Assembly (NCBI GenBank): GCA_044228625.1
Contig: JBGAUM010000115.1
Location: 1-10,659 of the forward strand
DNA: 10,659 nt
Direction of reading: 5' to 3'
From: UKL13-2 sp044228625
Lineage (GTDB): Bacteria > Pseudomonadota > Gammaproteobacteria > Burkholderiales > Usitatibacteraceae
Shown here: one piece after another, positions 1 through 6,348 of the stretch
How the letters are laid out: the number at the start of each line of letters is the position of its first letter
Position numbering within the stretch: the stretch's first letter is position 1
Position numbers and translations under genes: made by a program
The notes under the pieces: model-generated
Database searches by the model: none
What the model saw: the letters and a program-made list of their open reading frames with translations, nothing else
What the model was told of the DNA's origin: nothing

Positions 1-512
1 GGGGATTCCGCATCACGCCCTTTTTCGTAGAACGCGTGGGCATAGGGGCCGGTGTGAATTTCACAGACCCGGGCACCAATTCGGGACGCCGCTTCAACTT
101 GAGCTGGATCGGCATCAATGAATACGCTGACCACGATGCCATGCGCCGCCAACTTTGAAACTTGCGATTTCAGTTTGACTTCCTGGCTCACAATGTCGAG
201 CCCGCCTTCGGTCGTGACTTCATGGCGGCCTTCCGGAACCAACATGGCCATTTCCGGCCTCATTTGTGCGGCGATCCCGACCATTTCGTCTGTCGCGGCC
301 ATCTCCAGATTGAGTTTGATATGGGTGAGCTCGCGCAATCGCCGGACGTCCGCATCCTGGATGTGGCGACGATCCTCCCGCAAATGCACGGTGATGCCAT
401 CCGCGCCTCCCAGATGGGCTTCGACGGCCGCCCAGACGGGATCGGGCTCATAGGTTCGTCGTGCTTGACGAAGCGTTGCCACATGGTCGATGTTGACGCC
501 GAGTTCGATCAT
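1..512 (-). CDS. pdxJ: Pyridoxine 5'-phosphate synthase PdxJ (3' end outside window)
   Basis: PdxJ condenses 3-amino-2-oxopropyl phosphate with 1-deoxyxylulose 5-phosphate to give pyridoxine 5'-phosphate, the last ring-forming step of the DXP-dependent vitamin B6 pathway in the cytoplasm. The frame is open from the ATG at 510-512 to the window edge, giving 170 residues of a protein that is usually about 240-250 long. It opens MIELGVNIDHVATLRQAR, then shows GADGITVHLREDRRHI (residues 37-51), LNLEMA (68-72) and EIHTG (151-155). His43, Glu70 and Glu151 align by eye with the E. coli catalytic residues His45, Glu72 and the Glu of its EIHTG motif. The C-terminal part with the second catalytic histidine and the phosphate-binding glycine loop lies outside. 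The start codon overlaps the recO stop as ATGA, so translation is probably coupled. Identification is firm. Confidence 0.96.
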   Translation of the reverse strand, partial: MIELGVNIDHVATLRQARRTYEPDPVWAAVEAHLGGADGITVHLREDRRHIQDADVRRLRELTHIKLNLEMAATDEMVGIAAQMRPEMAMLVPEGRHEVTTEGGLDIVSQEVKLKSQVSKLAAHGIVVSVFIDADPAQVEAASRIGARVCEIHTGPYAHAFYEKGRDAES

Positions 513-1303
513 TTCATTTCACGCATCAATGCCCTTGAGAAAAGGACCTTGTCTCCCAACATCTGGCCCAAGAGGTAGCGCATCAGGAGTTTGGATTCAG
601 CGAGTGTCACAGCGTCCCGAAAGTCATCGTCTGCCATGTCGACCAAGGTCTTGCCGCACAATTCTAGGGCATCGCGCTCCCGTGGTGCCCCAGCGTTGAT
701 CCGAATCGCCCCGCGATCCGCCACGAACCAGTAGCGCTCAGTGGCCCGAATGGGGGCGTGAGTCCCGGCCTCTAATTCCAATTGAAGACCATACCCCAAT
801 TCCCGCAGGAATCGAATCTCAAATCGCCGGAGCACTGCCGCAATCTCTGTCTGGCGCGTACGGTCGACGCTGATGTCCGAGAGGGCTTCTATTGCTTGGA
901 AATAAGCCTCAAATATCCCTTCGTGCGGAACTTCGCGGTGAGTCAACTTGATCACCAATTCGTTCAGGTAAAACGCGGAAACCAGCGCCGGCCCGCACAA
1001 CTGGGGCAAAAATCGGACGTGGTCGGCTGACTTGAGCGTCTTCATTTCGGACCGTCCAACCCACTGGACCTGCAGTGGCTGGAATAGCTGGAGGACGCCC
1101 CGAATGGTGCTCTTGGGACGTTTGGCCCCTTTCGCGACCAATCCGATACGTCCATGGGTACGCGTGAAAACCTCCGCAATGGCACTGGTTTCCCGCCACG
1201 GCCAATGATGCAGGACGAACGCGTGGTCTGCGGCGTGGGCGCTGGTCTTTGCCGGTTTTTCCACGAGCTTTTCAATCGCGCGGCCTGCCGCGAGATCATT
1301 CAT
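509..1303 (-). CDS. recO: DNA repair protein RecO
   Basis: RecO is a recombination mediator of the RecFOR pathway: it binds SSB and single-stranded DNA, anneals complementary strands and, with RecR, helps load RecA at gaps. The 264-residue protein fits the family length. An N-terminal OB fold begins near residue 27 (HAFVLHHWPWRETS, then VFTRTHGRIGLVAKGAKRPKS at 45-65) and runs to about residue 100. The rest is the helical domain, including FRELGY-like FLRELGYGLQLE (165-176). No CxxC zinc pair is visible, as in E. coli RecO. I chose the ATG at 1301-1303, which overlaps the era stop by 8 bases. The frame stays open further upstream to 1330, but that would lengthen the overlap with era. Even so, about 25 residues precede the conserved OB fold, so the true start is slightly uncertain. 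Confidence 0.94.
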   Translation of the reverse strand: MNDLAAGRAIEKLVEKPAKTSAHAADHAFVLHHWPWRETSAIAEVFTRTHGRIGLVAKGAKRPKSTIRGVLQLFQPLQVQWVGRSEMKTLKSADHVRFLPQLCGPALVSAFYLNELVIKLTHREVPHEGIFEAYFQAIEALSDISVDRTRQTEIAAVLRRFEIRFLRELGYGLQLELEAGTHAPIRATERYWFVADRGAIRINAGAPRERDALELCGKTLVDMADDDFRDAVTLAESKLLMRYLLGQMLGDKVLFSRALMREMK

Positions 1304-2177
1304 AACCGTATTGCCTGACCAAGGCTGCATCGTCCGACCAGCCCTTTTTCACTCGGACCCAAAGTTCCAGGTAGACCTTCGAACCAAAGGTGGCTTCCAT
1401 ATCCTTGCGCGCATCAGTACCAATGCGCTTCAGCCGCTCGCCCTTTTCACCGATCAGGATCGCACGCTGACTTGCTTTTTCAACCACGATCGTTGCGGCA
1501 ATGCGCCGTAAATTTCCTTCAGTCTCATACTTTTCTATGACGACGCTGGTCGCATAGGGGAGTTCATCTCCCAACTGTCTGAAGACCTTTTCCCGCACAA
1601 ATTCGGCAGCCAGGAATCGTTCGGATCGGTCGGTAAAGTCGCCACCGTCATAGCGAGGTTCGCTCTCGGGCAAGAACTCGCGGATGGCGGACTTAAGCGC
1701 CTTGAGGGACTTGGGTTCTTTCACGCTCACGGGCACGATGGCGGCAAAATCGCCATGCGCTGGCAAGCTCGCCAGAAATTGCATCAGCTTGGAGCGATCC
1801 TTCACCAAATCACATTTGGTGACGACCAGCACCACGCGTCGCGCTCCAGACACTAGGCGCAATGCAGTTTCATCACCGTCGCGCCAACCTCCAGCCTCCA
1901 CGAGAAACAATACGACATCGGCGTCCTTCGCAGCCTGTGTGGCTGTCCGATTCAATACACGATTCAAAGCGTTTCGCTGGGTGTTTTGCAGGCCCGGTGT
2001 ATCCAGAAATACAAATTGGGTGTTCTCTTCCGTGAGGATGCCTGCCACACGATGACGGGTCGTCTGTGCTCGCCGCGACGTAATGCTGACTTTTTGACCC
2101 ACCAAGTGGTTCAACAATGTGGATTTGCCGGCGTTGGGCCGGCCGGCGATGGCGATGTCTCCGCAACGAAAAGGCAT
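1296..2177 (-). CDS. era: GTPase Era, 16S rRNA-binding ribosome assembly factor
   Basis: Era binds the 3' end of 16S rRNA and couples 30S subunit maturation to GTP hydrolysis in the cytoplasm. The 293-residue protein carries G1 GRPNAGKS (12-19), G3 DTPG (59-62), a G4 that reads TKCD (120-123) instead of NKxD, and a G5 that reads SVK (151-153) instead of SAx. The linker DRSERFLAAEFVREK (183-197) and a C-terminal KH domain with GxxG loop GEKG (243-246) are typical. The frame also offers a GTG at 2196-2198, inside rnc, but the ATG at 2175-2177 places FRCGDIAIAGRPN at the normal distance from the start and lies one base past the rnc stop, so I use it. The altered G4 and G5 are discussed as a finding. 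Identification as Era is firm. Confidence 0.96.
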   Translation of the reverse strand: MPFRCGDIAIAGRPNAGKSTLLNHLVGQKVSITSRRAQTTRHRVAGILTEENTQFVFLDTPGLQNTQRNALNRVLNRTATQAAKDADVVLFLVEAGGWRDGDETALRLVSGARRVVLVVTKCDLVKDRSKLMQFLASLPAHGDFAAIVPVSVKEPKSLKALKSAIREFLPESEPRYDGGDFTDRSERFLAAEFVREKVFRQLGDELPYATSVVIEKYETEGNLRRIAATIVVEKASQRAILIGEKGERLKRIGTDARKDMEATFGSKVYLELWVRVKKGWSDDAALVRQYGYE

Positions 2178-2178
2178 A

Positions 2179-2859
2179 TCAGGCCAACGCTTCTTCACTT
2201 AATAGTTTCAACATGATGCCAGCCGCGTTTTGCTCTGCGATTCGTCGACTCTGACCCCGCCCTTCGCTCGAAAGATTCCGGACTGCAACGCGGCATTCAA
2301 CCAAAAAAATCTGTTGGTGATGCGCACCCTCCACACGCACCACGCGGTACTCCGGCAAGGGTTGGCGCCGACCCTGCAACCACTCCTGAAGCCGAGTCTT
2401 CGCGTCCTTTCCTTGGATCGAGTCCACTGAATCGTCCAACATGGGCTTGAAAAAGCGATCAACGACGCGAGCGACGGCATCGAATCCAGCATCCAAGTAA
2501 ATTGCGCCAAGAACGGCCTCAAACGCATCCGCCAGGATCGACGCACGAGACGCACCCCCAGACCGGATTTCGCCCTCACCGAGCCGAAGTTGCACACCAA
2601 TGCCAAGTTCAGTGGCCAGTTTAGCCAGCGACGCTTGATTGACGAGGTTTGCCCGAATGCGGCTCAGGTCGCCTTCAGGGAGGTGGTCGAACCCATCGTA
2701 GAGCAACCACGCCACACGAAAGTTCAGGATGCTATCACCCAGGAACTCCAGACGTTCGTTGTTGGGCGTGCCAAAGCTTCGGTGTGTCAGTGCTTGGGTT
2801 AGAAACCCCTGGTTCGAAAAACTGTAGCCGATCGCAGACTCAAACGAAGTCAACGTCAT
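2179..2859 (-). CDS. rnc: Ribonuclease III
   Basis: RNase III is a homodimeric, Mg-dependent endonuclease that cuts double-stranded RNA, for example in rRNA precursors and structured mRNAs. The 226-residue protein has the standard length and two domains. The endonuclease domain (1-145) contains the signature NERLEFLGDS (34-43) and DAFEAVLGAIYLD (111-123); Glu35, Glu38, Asp42, Asp111 and Glu114 match the known acidic active-site residues. The double-stranded RNA-binding domain spans about 154-223 (TRLQEWLQ, then RIAEQNAA). The ATG at 2857-2859 starts the conserved N-terminus about 15 residues before THRS. No clear Shine-Dalgarno sequence lies before it, so translation may be coupled to the DUF4845 gene 24 bases upstream. 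All catalytic residues are present. Confidence 0.97.
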   Translation of the reverse strand: MTLTSFESAIGYSFSNQGFLTQALTHRSFGTPNNERLEFLGDSILNFRVAWLLYDGFDHLPEGDLSRIRANLVNQASLAKLATELGIGVQLRLGEGEIRSGGASRASILADAFEAVLGAIYLDAGFDAVARVVDRFFKPMLDDSVDSIQGKDAKTRLQEWLQGRRQPLPEYRVVRVEGAHHQQIFLVECRVAVRNLSSEGRGQSRRIAEQNAAGIMLKLLSEEALA

Positions 2860-2883
2860 CTCGGGGACAAAAAGGACCAGGCA

Positions 2884-3264
2884 CTACTTGTCCGCCGTGC
2901 TCACGGAAAAATCAATGGTCAGGGTCCAACTCGTGAACAATGGCAATTTGGCTTGCCATGCGGCTGTCACCACAGTCTCATTCCCTTCCTTGGTAATCTC
3001 AAGATCGTCGACGGTGACCGATTTTTGGTAGTCGATCAGTGCGCGACGCTCAAATGTCTTGCGAATGTCTTGAACGGTTCCCGAACGCACCTCTTCGCTG
3101 GTGGCCATGCCGGCAAAAATCTTTTTGACTGTGAAATAGTCCAGATATGCAGGGATCACTTTCAAGGCGAGCAAGGTAATGCCCCCGCCAACCGCAAAGT
3201 ACACCACCAGCATGAAGAAACTGACACCGCGCTGGTGCTTGGCTCCGAATGAATGTGATCTCAT
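2884..3264 (-). CDS. DUF4845 family small membrane protein
   Basis: This 126-residue protein sits between lepB and rnc, the usual place of DUF4845 proteins in beta- and gammaproteobacteria. Its function is unknown. It has a short basic N-terminus (MRSHSFGAKHQRG), one hydrophobic segment at about 14-36, a conserved-looking stretch KVIPAYLDYFTVKKI (35-49), and a soluble tail of about 85 residues that would face the periplasm. The basic residues before the hydrophobic segment support an N-in, C-out orientation. The ATG at 3262-3264 is preceded by GAGGAAAA, a good ribosome binding site, so I prefer it to the longer frame that runs to 3396 into lepB. It lies 35 bases after lepB and 24 before rnc, so it is surely in the same transcript. 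The RGVSFF beginning recalls pilin-like proteins; see findings. Confidence 0.85.
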   Translation of the reverse strand: MRSHSFGAKHQRGVSFFMLVVYFAVGGGITLLALKVIPAYLDYFTVKKIFAGMATSEEVRSGTVQDIRKTFERRALIDYQKSVTVDDLEITKEGNETVVTAAWQAKLPLFTSWTLTIDFSVSTADK

Positions 3265-3299
3265 TTTTTCCTCGACGAATGGACTGTGCGCGGATTTCC

Positions 3300-4310
3300 C
3301 TACTCGATCCGCGTACCGACACGTTTCCAGGCTCCGAAATTCATCCAAATCAACACGGCCTGGCCAACAATATTCCTTTCGGGCACAAACCCCCAATACC
3401 GGCTATCGTCGCTGTTGTCGCGATTGTCACCCATCATGAAATAGTGGCCAGCGGGGACTTTGCACGTCACTCCTTCATTATTGTATTCGCAATTCTCCGC
3501 ATTGGGAAAGTTGCGGACCCCACCCAAGTTGACAGTCGGCATTTGCGGGTCTACATAGGCTCGGTGCTCTTTTTCGCCAAGTTTTTCTCCGAAGACCTCG
3601 AACCGGCGCAACAACAGATTCGCATCCGCATGAGTTTGGCTGCCGATGGTGCTGACGGGAATGGGTGTTCCGTTAACGGTCAGGCGCTTGTTCTTGTAAG
3701 TCACGACATCGCCGGGTATTCCGACGATACGCTTGATGAAATCCTTTCGCGGGTCGACCGGATAGCGAAATACCATGACATCGCCTCGCTTGGGCGCATT
3801 GCCTTCCGTGATTTTTTCGTTCAGCACCGGTATGCGAATTCCGTAGGTGAACTTGTTCACCAGAATGAAGTCTCCGGCCTCCAAGGTCGGCAGCATCGAC
3901 TCAGACGGGATTTTGAACGGCTCGTACAGGAATGACCGAAGAAGAAAGACGATCGCCAAGACCGGAAAGAAGCTCCGCGCCATTTCCACCAGCACCGGTT
4001 CTCCAGTCTCCAAGCGTTTTTTTCGAAGCAGGAAATGATCGACCACCCAGATCGCGCCTGTCGTCACAGTGGCCAGCAAGAGGACGGCGGCGAAACTCAT
4101 CACTTCCCGAAGGGTCAGCATTCCCATGCAGGCAATGAAAAAGACCGGCCATGCGAATTCCAGCCAAACCAGGATGGGATGGACTGACTCCGGCCCGGCA
4201 CCCGTCCCCGGCGGCGCTACCTGCTTTGGGGGCCGTGCGACAAAAAAACTTGCAATGATGACGGCGCCGGAAATGGCCAAAGCCCACCACCCGATGGTTT
4301 CCCAATTCAT
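3300..4310 (-). CDS. lepB: Signal peptidase I (leader peptidase)
   Basis: LepB removes signal peptides from Sec- and Tat-exported proteins at the periplasmic face of the inner membrane, using a Ser-Lys dyad. The 336-residue protein has PSESMLPTL (135-143, nucleophile Ser138), RKDFIKRIVGIPGD (188-201, general base Lys193) and the box GDNRDNSDDSRYWGFVP (294-310). Hydrophobic stretches lie at about 6-24, 52-66, 70-90 and 113-127, the last just before the catalytic domain. The domain between 205 and 290 carries an insert with two cysteines (Cys274, Cys283) that could pair in the periplasm. The ATG at 4308-4310 starts MNWETIGW; a TTG-started frame runs upstream to 4385 but its sequence is not LepB-like. 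The gene follows lepA by 113 bases with no terminator between, so the two are probably co-transcribed. Confidence 0.96.
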   Translation of the reverse strand: MNWETIGWWALAISGAVIIASFFVARPPKQVAPPGTGAGPESVHPILVWLEFAWPVFFIACMGMLTLREVMSFAAVLLLATVTTGAIWVVDHFLLRKKRLETGEPVLVEMARSFFPVLAIVFLLRSFLYEPFKIPSESMLPTLEAGDFILVNKFTYGIRIPVLNEKITEGNAPKRGDVMVFRYPVDPRKDFIKRIVGIPGDVVTYKNKRLTVNGTPIPVSTIGSQTHADANLLLRRFEVFGEKLGEKEHRAYVDPQMPTVNLGGVRNFPNAENCEYNNEGVTCKVPAGHYFMMGDNRDNSDDSRYWGFVPERNIVGQAVLIWMNFGAWKRVGTRIE

Positions 4311-4314
4311 GATG

Positions 4315-4344
4315 TCAACTCTTTCTGAATTCGATCTTGCACAT
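4315..4344 (-). other. Possible 9-codon upstream ORF before lepB
   Basis: An ATG at 4342-4344 opens a nine-codon frame (MCKIEFRKS) whose TGA at 4315-4317 ends four bases before the lepB ATG. Such a spacing would allow a terminating ribosome to restart at lepB. The signal is only an open frame in the lepA-lepB gap with a weak upstream AGG, and short frames like this occur by chance. Function is inferred only from position. Confidence 0.15.
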
Positions 4345-4423
4345 TCTGGGTGCCTGGGAAGAAGTTGTCCTGTCCGATGCGACAAATCGCCGTCAAGGCG
4401 GAATGAACAAGGAACTCTACGGG

Positions 4424-6217
4424 CTACTTGTTATCCACCTGCAAGATCGCCAAGAATGCTTCTTGCGGGATTTCGACATTGCCCACCTGCTTCATGCGCT
4501 TCTTTCCAGCCTTTTGCTTCTCAAGGAGCTTGCGTTTTCGCGTGATATCGCCGCCATAGCATTTGGCCAGCACGTTCTTTCGCAGTGCTTTGATGTTTTC
4601 GCGCGCAATGATATTGGCGCCGATTGCCGCCTGAACCGCCACATCAAACATTTGGCGCGGAATTAAGCCGCGCATCTTGGACGCCAACTCGCGGCCCCGA
4701 TACTGGCTGCTGGCGCGATGCACGATCAGTGACAGTGCATCGACCTTGTCACCGTTGATGAGAATATCGAGCTTCACGAGATCATCGGCGCGATATTCCT
4801 TGAATTCGTAGTCGAGCGAGGCATAGCCGCGCGAAATGGACTTGAGCTTGTCGAAGAAGTCCATGACCACCTCGTTCATCGGCATGTCGTACTTCAGGAT
4901 GACTTGCCGGCCGTGATATTCCATATTGACTTGCGCGCCGCGCTTTTGGTTGCACAGCGTCATGACCGGGCCCACATACTCTTGAGGCATCAACATGGTG
5001 GCCGTGATGATGGGTTCACGGATTTCCTCGATCTTGGACAAGTCCGGCAGGCGTGAAGGATTCTCAATGTCGATCACCGACCCGTCCTTGAGAACGACCT
5101 GGTAAATGACCGTTGGCGCGGTTGTAATCAGGTCTTGGTCAAATTCGCGTTCCAGCCGCTCCTGAACGATCTCCATATGAAGTAAACCTAGGAATCCGCA
5201 GCGGAAACCGAAACCGAGGGCTTGCGATGTTTCCGGTTCGAACCTCAAGGAGGCGTCATTCAATTGCAGCTTGGTCAGCGCATCGCGCAAAGACTCATAC
5301 TGGTTGGACTCGACCGGATATAGGCCCGCAAAAACCTGCGGCTTGATTTCCTTGAACCCTGGAAGCGGTTCAGCCGCCGGGTTGTCCGACAGGGTGATGG
5401 TGTCGCCGACCTTGGCATCCTTGAGTTCCTTGATGCCGGCAATCACAAATCCCACGCCACCGGCAGCGAGTTCCTCCCGCGCAGCAGAGCGCGGTGTGAA
5501 CACGCCGACTTGCTCAACCAGGTGTTTTGCCCCCGTTGCCATCAGCAGAATATTGTCTTTGGGCCGCAAAACGCCGTCGACGACACGAACCAACATCACA
5601 ACGCCGACGTAATTGTCGAACCACGAGTCGATGATCAGGGCCTTTAAAGGCGCCTCGCGGGATCCCTTCGGCGGCGGTACACGCGAGATCACGGCCTCGA
5701 TGACATCATCGATACCCTGCCCCGTCTTTGCGCTGCATTGAACCGCTTCGGAAGCGTCGATGCCAATGATGTCTTCGATCTCCGCCTTTACCCGCTCGGG
5801 CTCGGCCGAGGGCAAGTCAATCTTGTTCAAGACGGGCGAGACTTCCACGCCGAGATCAATCGCGGTATAGCAATTGGCGACAGTCTGGGCTTCAACGCCT
5901 TGGGACGCGTCAACAACCAAAAGGGCGCCTTCACACGCCGAAAGCGATCTCGATACTTCGTAGGAGAAGTCCACATGCCCGGGCGTGTCGATGAGATTGA
6001 GATCGTATGTGTTTCCGTCGCGCGCTTTGTACTTGAGCGCCGCTGTCTGCGCCTTGATCGTAATCCCGCGCTCTCGTTCCAAGTCCATTGAGTCCAGAAC
6101 CTGGGCTTCCATTTCGCGTGAACTCAAGCCACCACAACGTTCAATGATGCGATCTGCCAGGGTCGACTTGCCGTGGTCAATGTGGGCGATGATGGAAAAA
6201 TTGCGAATATGGTTCAT
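4424..6217 (-). CDS. lepA: Elongation factor 4 (LepA), back-translocating GTPase
   Basis: LepA/EF4 is a ribosome-binding GTPase related to EF-G; it has been linked to back-translocation, recovery of stalled ribosomes and 30S biogenesis. The 597-residue protein has the exact usual family length. The G domain shows AHIDHGKS (11-18), the RERGITIKAQ switch (49-58), DTPGH (77-81) and NKID (131-134). EF-G-like domains II, III and V follow, with the RCGFLGLLHMEIVQERLERE motif, and the LepA-specific C-terminal domain ends with KRKLLEKQKAGKKRMK. The ATG at 6215-6217 gives the canonical start MNHIRNFSIIAHIDHGKS. An in-frame GTG extension to 6289 reads through the hairpin and is Cys-rich and not LepA-like, so I reject it. 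No clear Shine-Dalgarno sequence precedes the ATG. It is the first gene of the minus-strand housekeeping operon. Confidence 0.98.
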   Translation of the reverse strand: MNHIRNFSIIAHIDHGKSTLADRIIERCGGLSSREMEAQVLDSMDLERERGITIKAQTAALKYKARDGNTYDLNLIDTPGHVDFSYEVSRSLSACEGALLVVDASQGVEAQTVANCYTAIDLGVEVSPVLNKIDLPSAEPERVKAEIEDIIGIDASEAVQCSAKTGQGIDDVIEAVISRVPPPKGSREAPLKALIIDSWFDNYVGVVMLVRVVDGVLRPKDNILLMATGAKHLVEQVGVFTPRSAAREELAAGGVGFVIAGIKELKDAKVGDTITLSDNPAAEPLPGFKEIKPQVFAGLYPVESNQYESLRDALTKLQLNDASLRFEPETSQALGFGFRCGFLGLLHMEIVQERLEREFDQDLITTAPTVIYQVVLKDGSVIDIENPSRLPDLSKIEEIREPIITATMLMPQEYVGPVMTLCNQKRGAQVNMEYHGRQVILKYDMPMNEVVMDFFDKLKSISRGYASLDYEFKEYRADDLVKLDILINGDKVDALSLIVHRASSQYRGRELASKMRGLIPRQMFDVAVQAAIGANIIARENIKALRKNVLAKCYGGDITRKRKLLEKQKAGKKRMKQVGNVEIPQEAFLAILQVDNK

Positions 6218-6240
6218 GCGGCAAACGGCTGACGGCGGAC

Positions 6241-6268
6241 AAAAACAAGGGCACGCGACGTGCCCTTG
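6241..6268 (-). terminator. Rho-independent terminator-like hairpin in front of lepA
   Basis: Bases 6246-6255 and 6259-6268 are a perfect 10-bp inverted repeat (CAAGGGCACG / CGTGCCCTTG) with a 3-base loop. Read on the minus strand, the stem is followed directly by five T (6241-6245). This fits an intrinsic terminator for transcripts coming from the deacetylase gene, whose stop is about 80 bases upstream. On the plus strand no T run follows the stem, so it works one way only. It ends 23 bases before the lepA ATG and downstream of the best lepA promoter candidate, so it may also act inside the lepA leader. Confidence 0.8.
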
Positions 6269-6290
6269 GGGAAATTTCGAACAGCCCACT

Positions 6291-6320
6291 ATTTTACGGG
6301 ATCGTGCCCGAAAAATCCAA
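6291..6320 (-). promoter_or_regulatory. Candidate sigma-70 promoter for lepA operon
   Basis: On the minus strand a -35 like TTGGAT (6315-6320) and a -10 TAAAAT (6291-6296, five of six consensus bases) are separated by 18 bases. Transcription would start near 6284, giving a lepA leader of about 65-70 bases that contains the terminator-like hairpin. It lies in the gap between the deacetylase stop and lepA. The -35 matches only four of six bases. The call rests on motif and position only. Confidence 0.5.
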
Positions 6321-6348
6321 AAAAATCAGGGATTTCCAATGTCAGCGG

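Noticed and set aside
3265..3396. Upstream extension of the DUF4845 frame into lepB
   Set aside because: A good Shine-Dalgarno sequence (GAGGAAAA) precedes the ATG at 3264, and the extension would overlap lepB by about 95 bases with unrelated sequence.
3249..3935. 228-codon open frame on the plus strand opposite lepB
   Set aside because: It is the antisense of the conserved signal peptidase catalytic domain and has no recognisable features of its own.
4388..4400. Small inverted repeat (CGCC, 5-base loop, GGCG) between lepA and lepB
   Set aside because: A 4-bp stem without a T run is too weak for a terminator, and it is expected often by chance in this base composition.
6218..6289. In-frame GTG extension of lepA, giving a 24-residue Cys-rich N-terminus
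   Set aside because: It reads through the terminator hairpin, its GTG lies at or upstream of the predicted transcription start, and LepA normally starts at MNHIRNFSIIAHIDHGKS with 597 residues.
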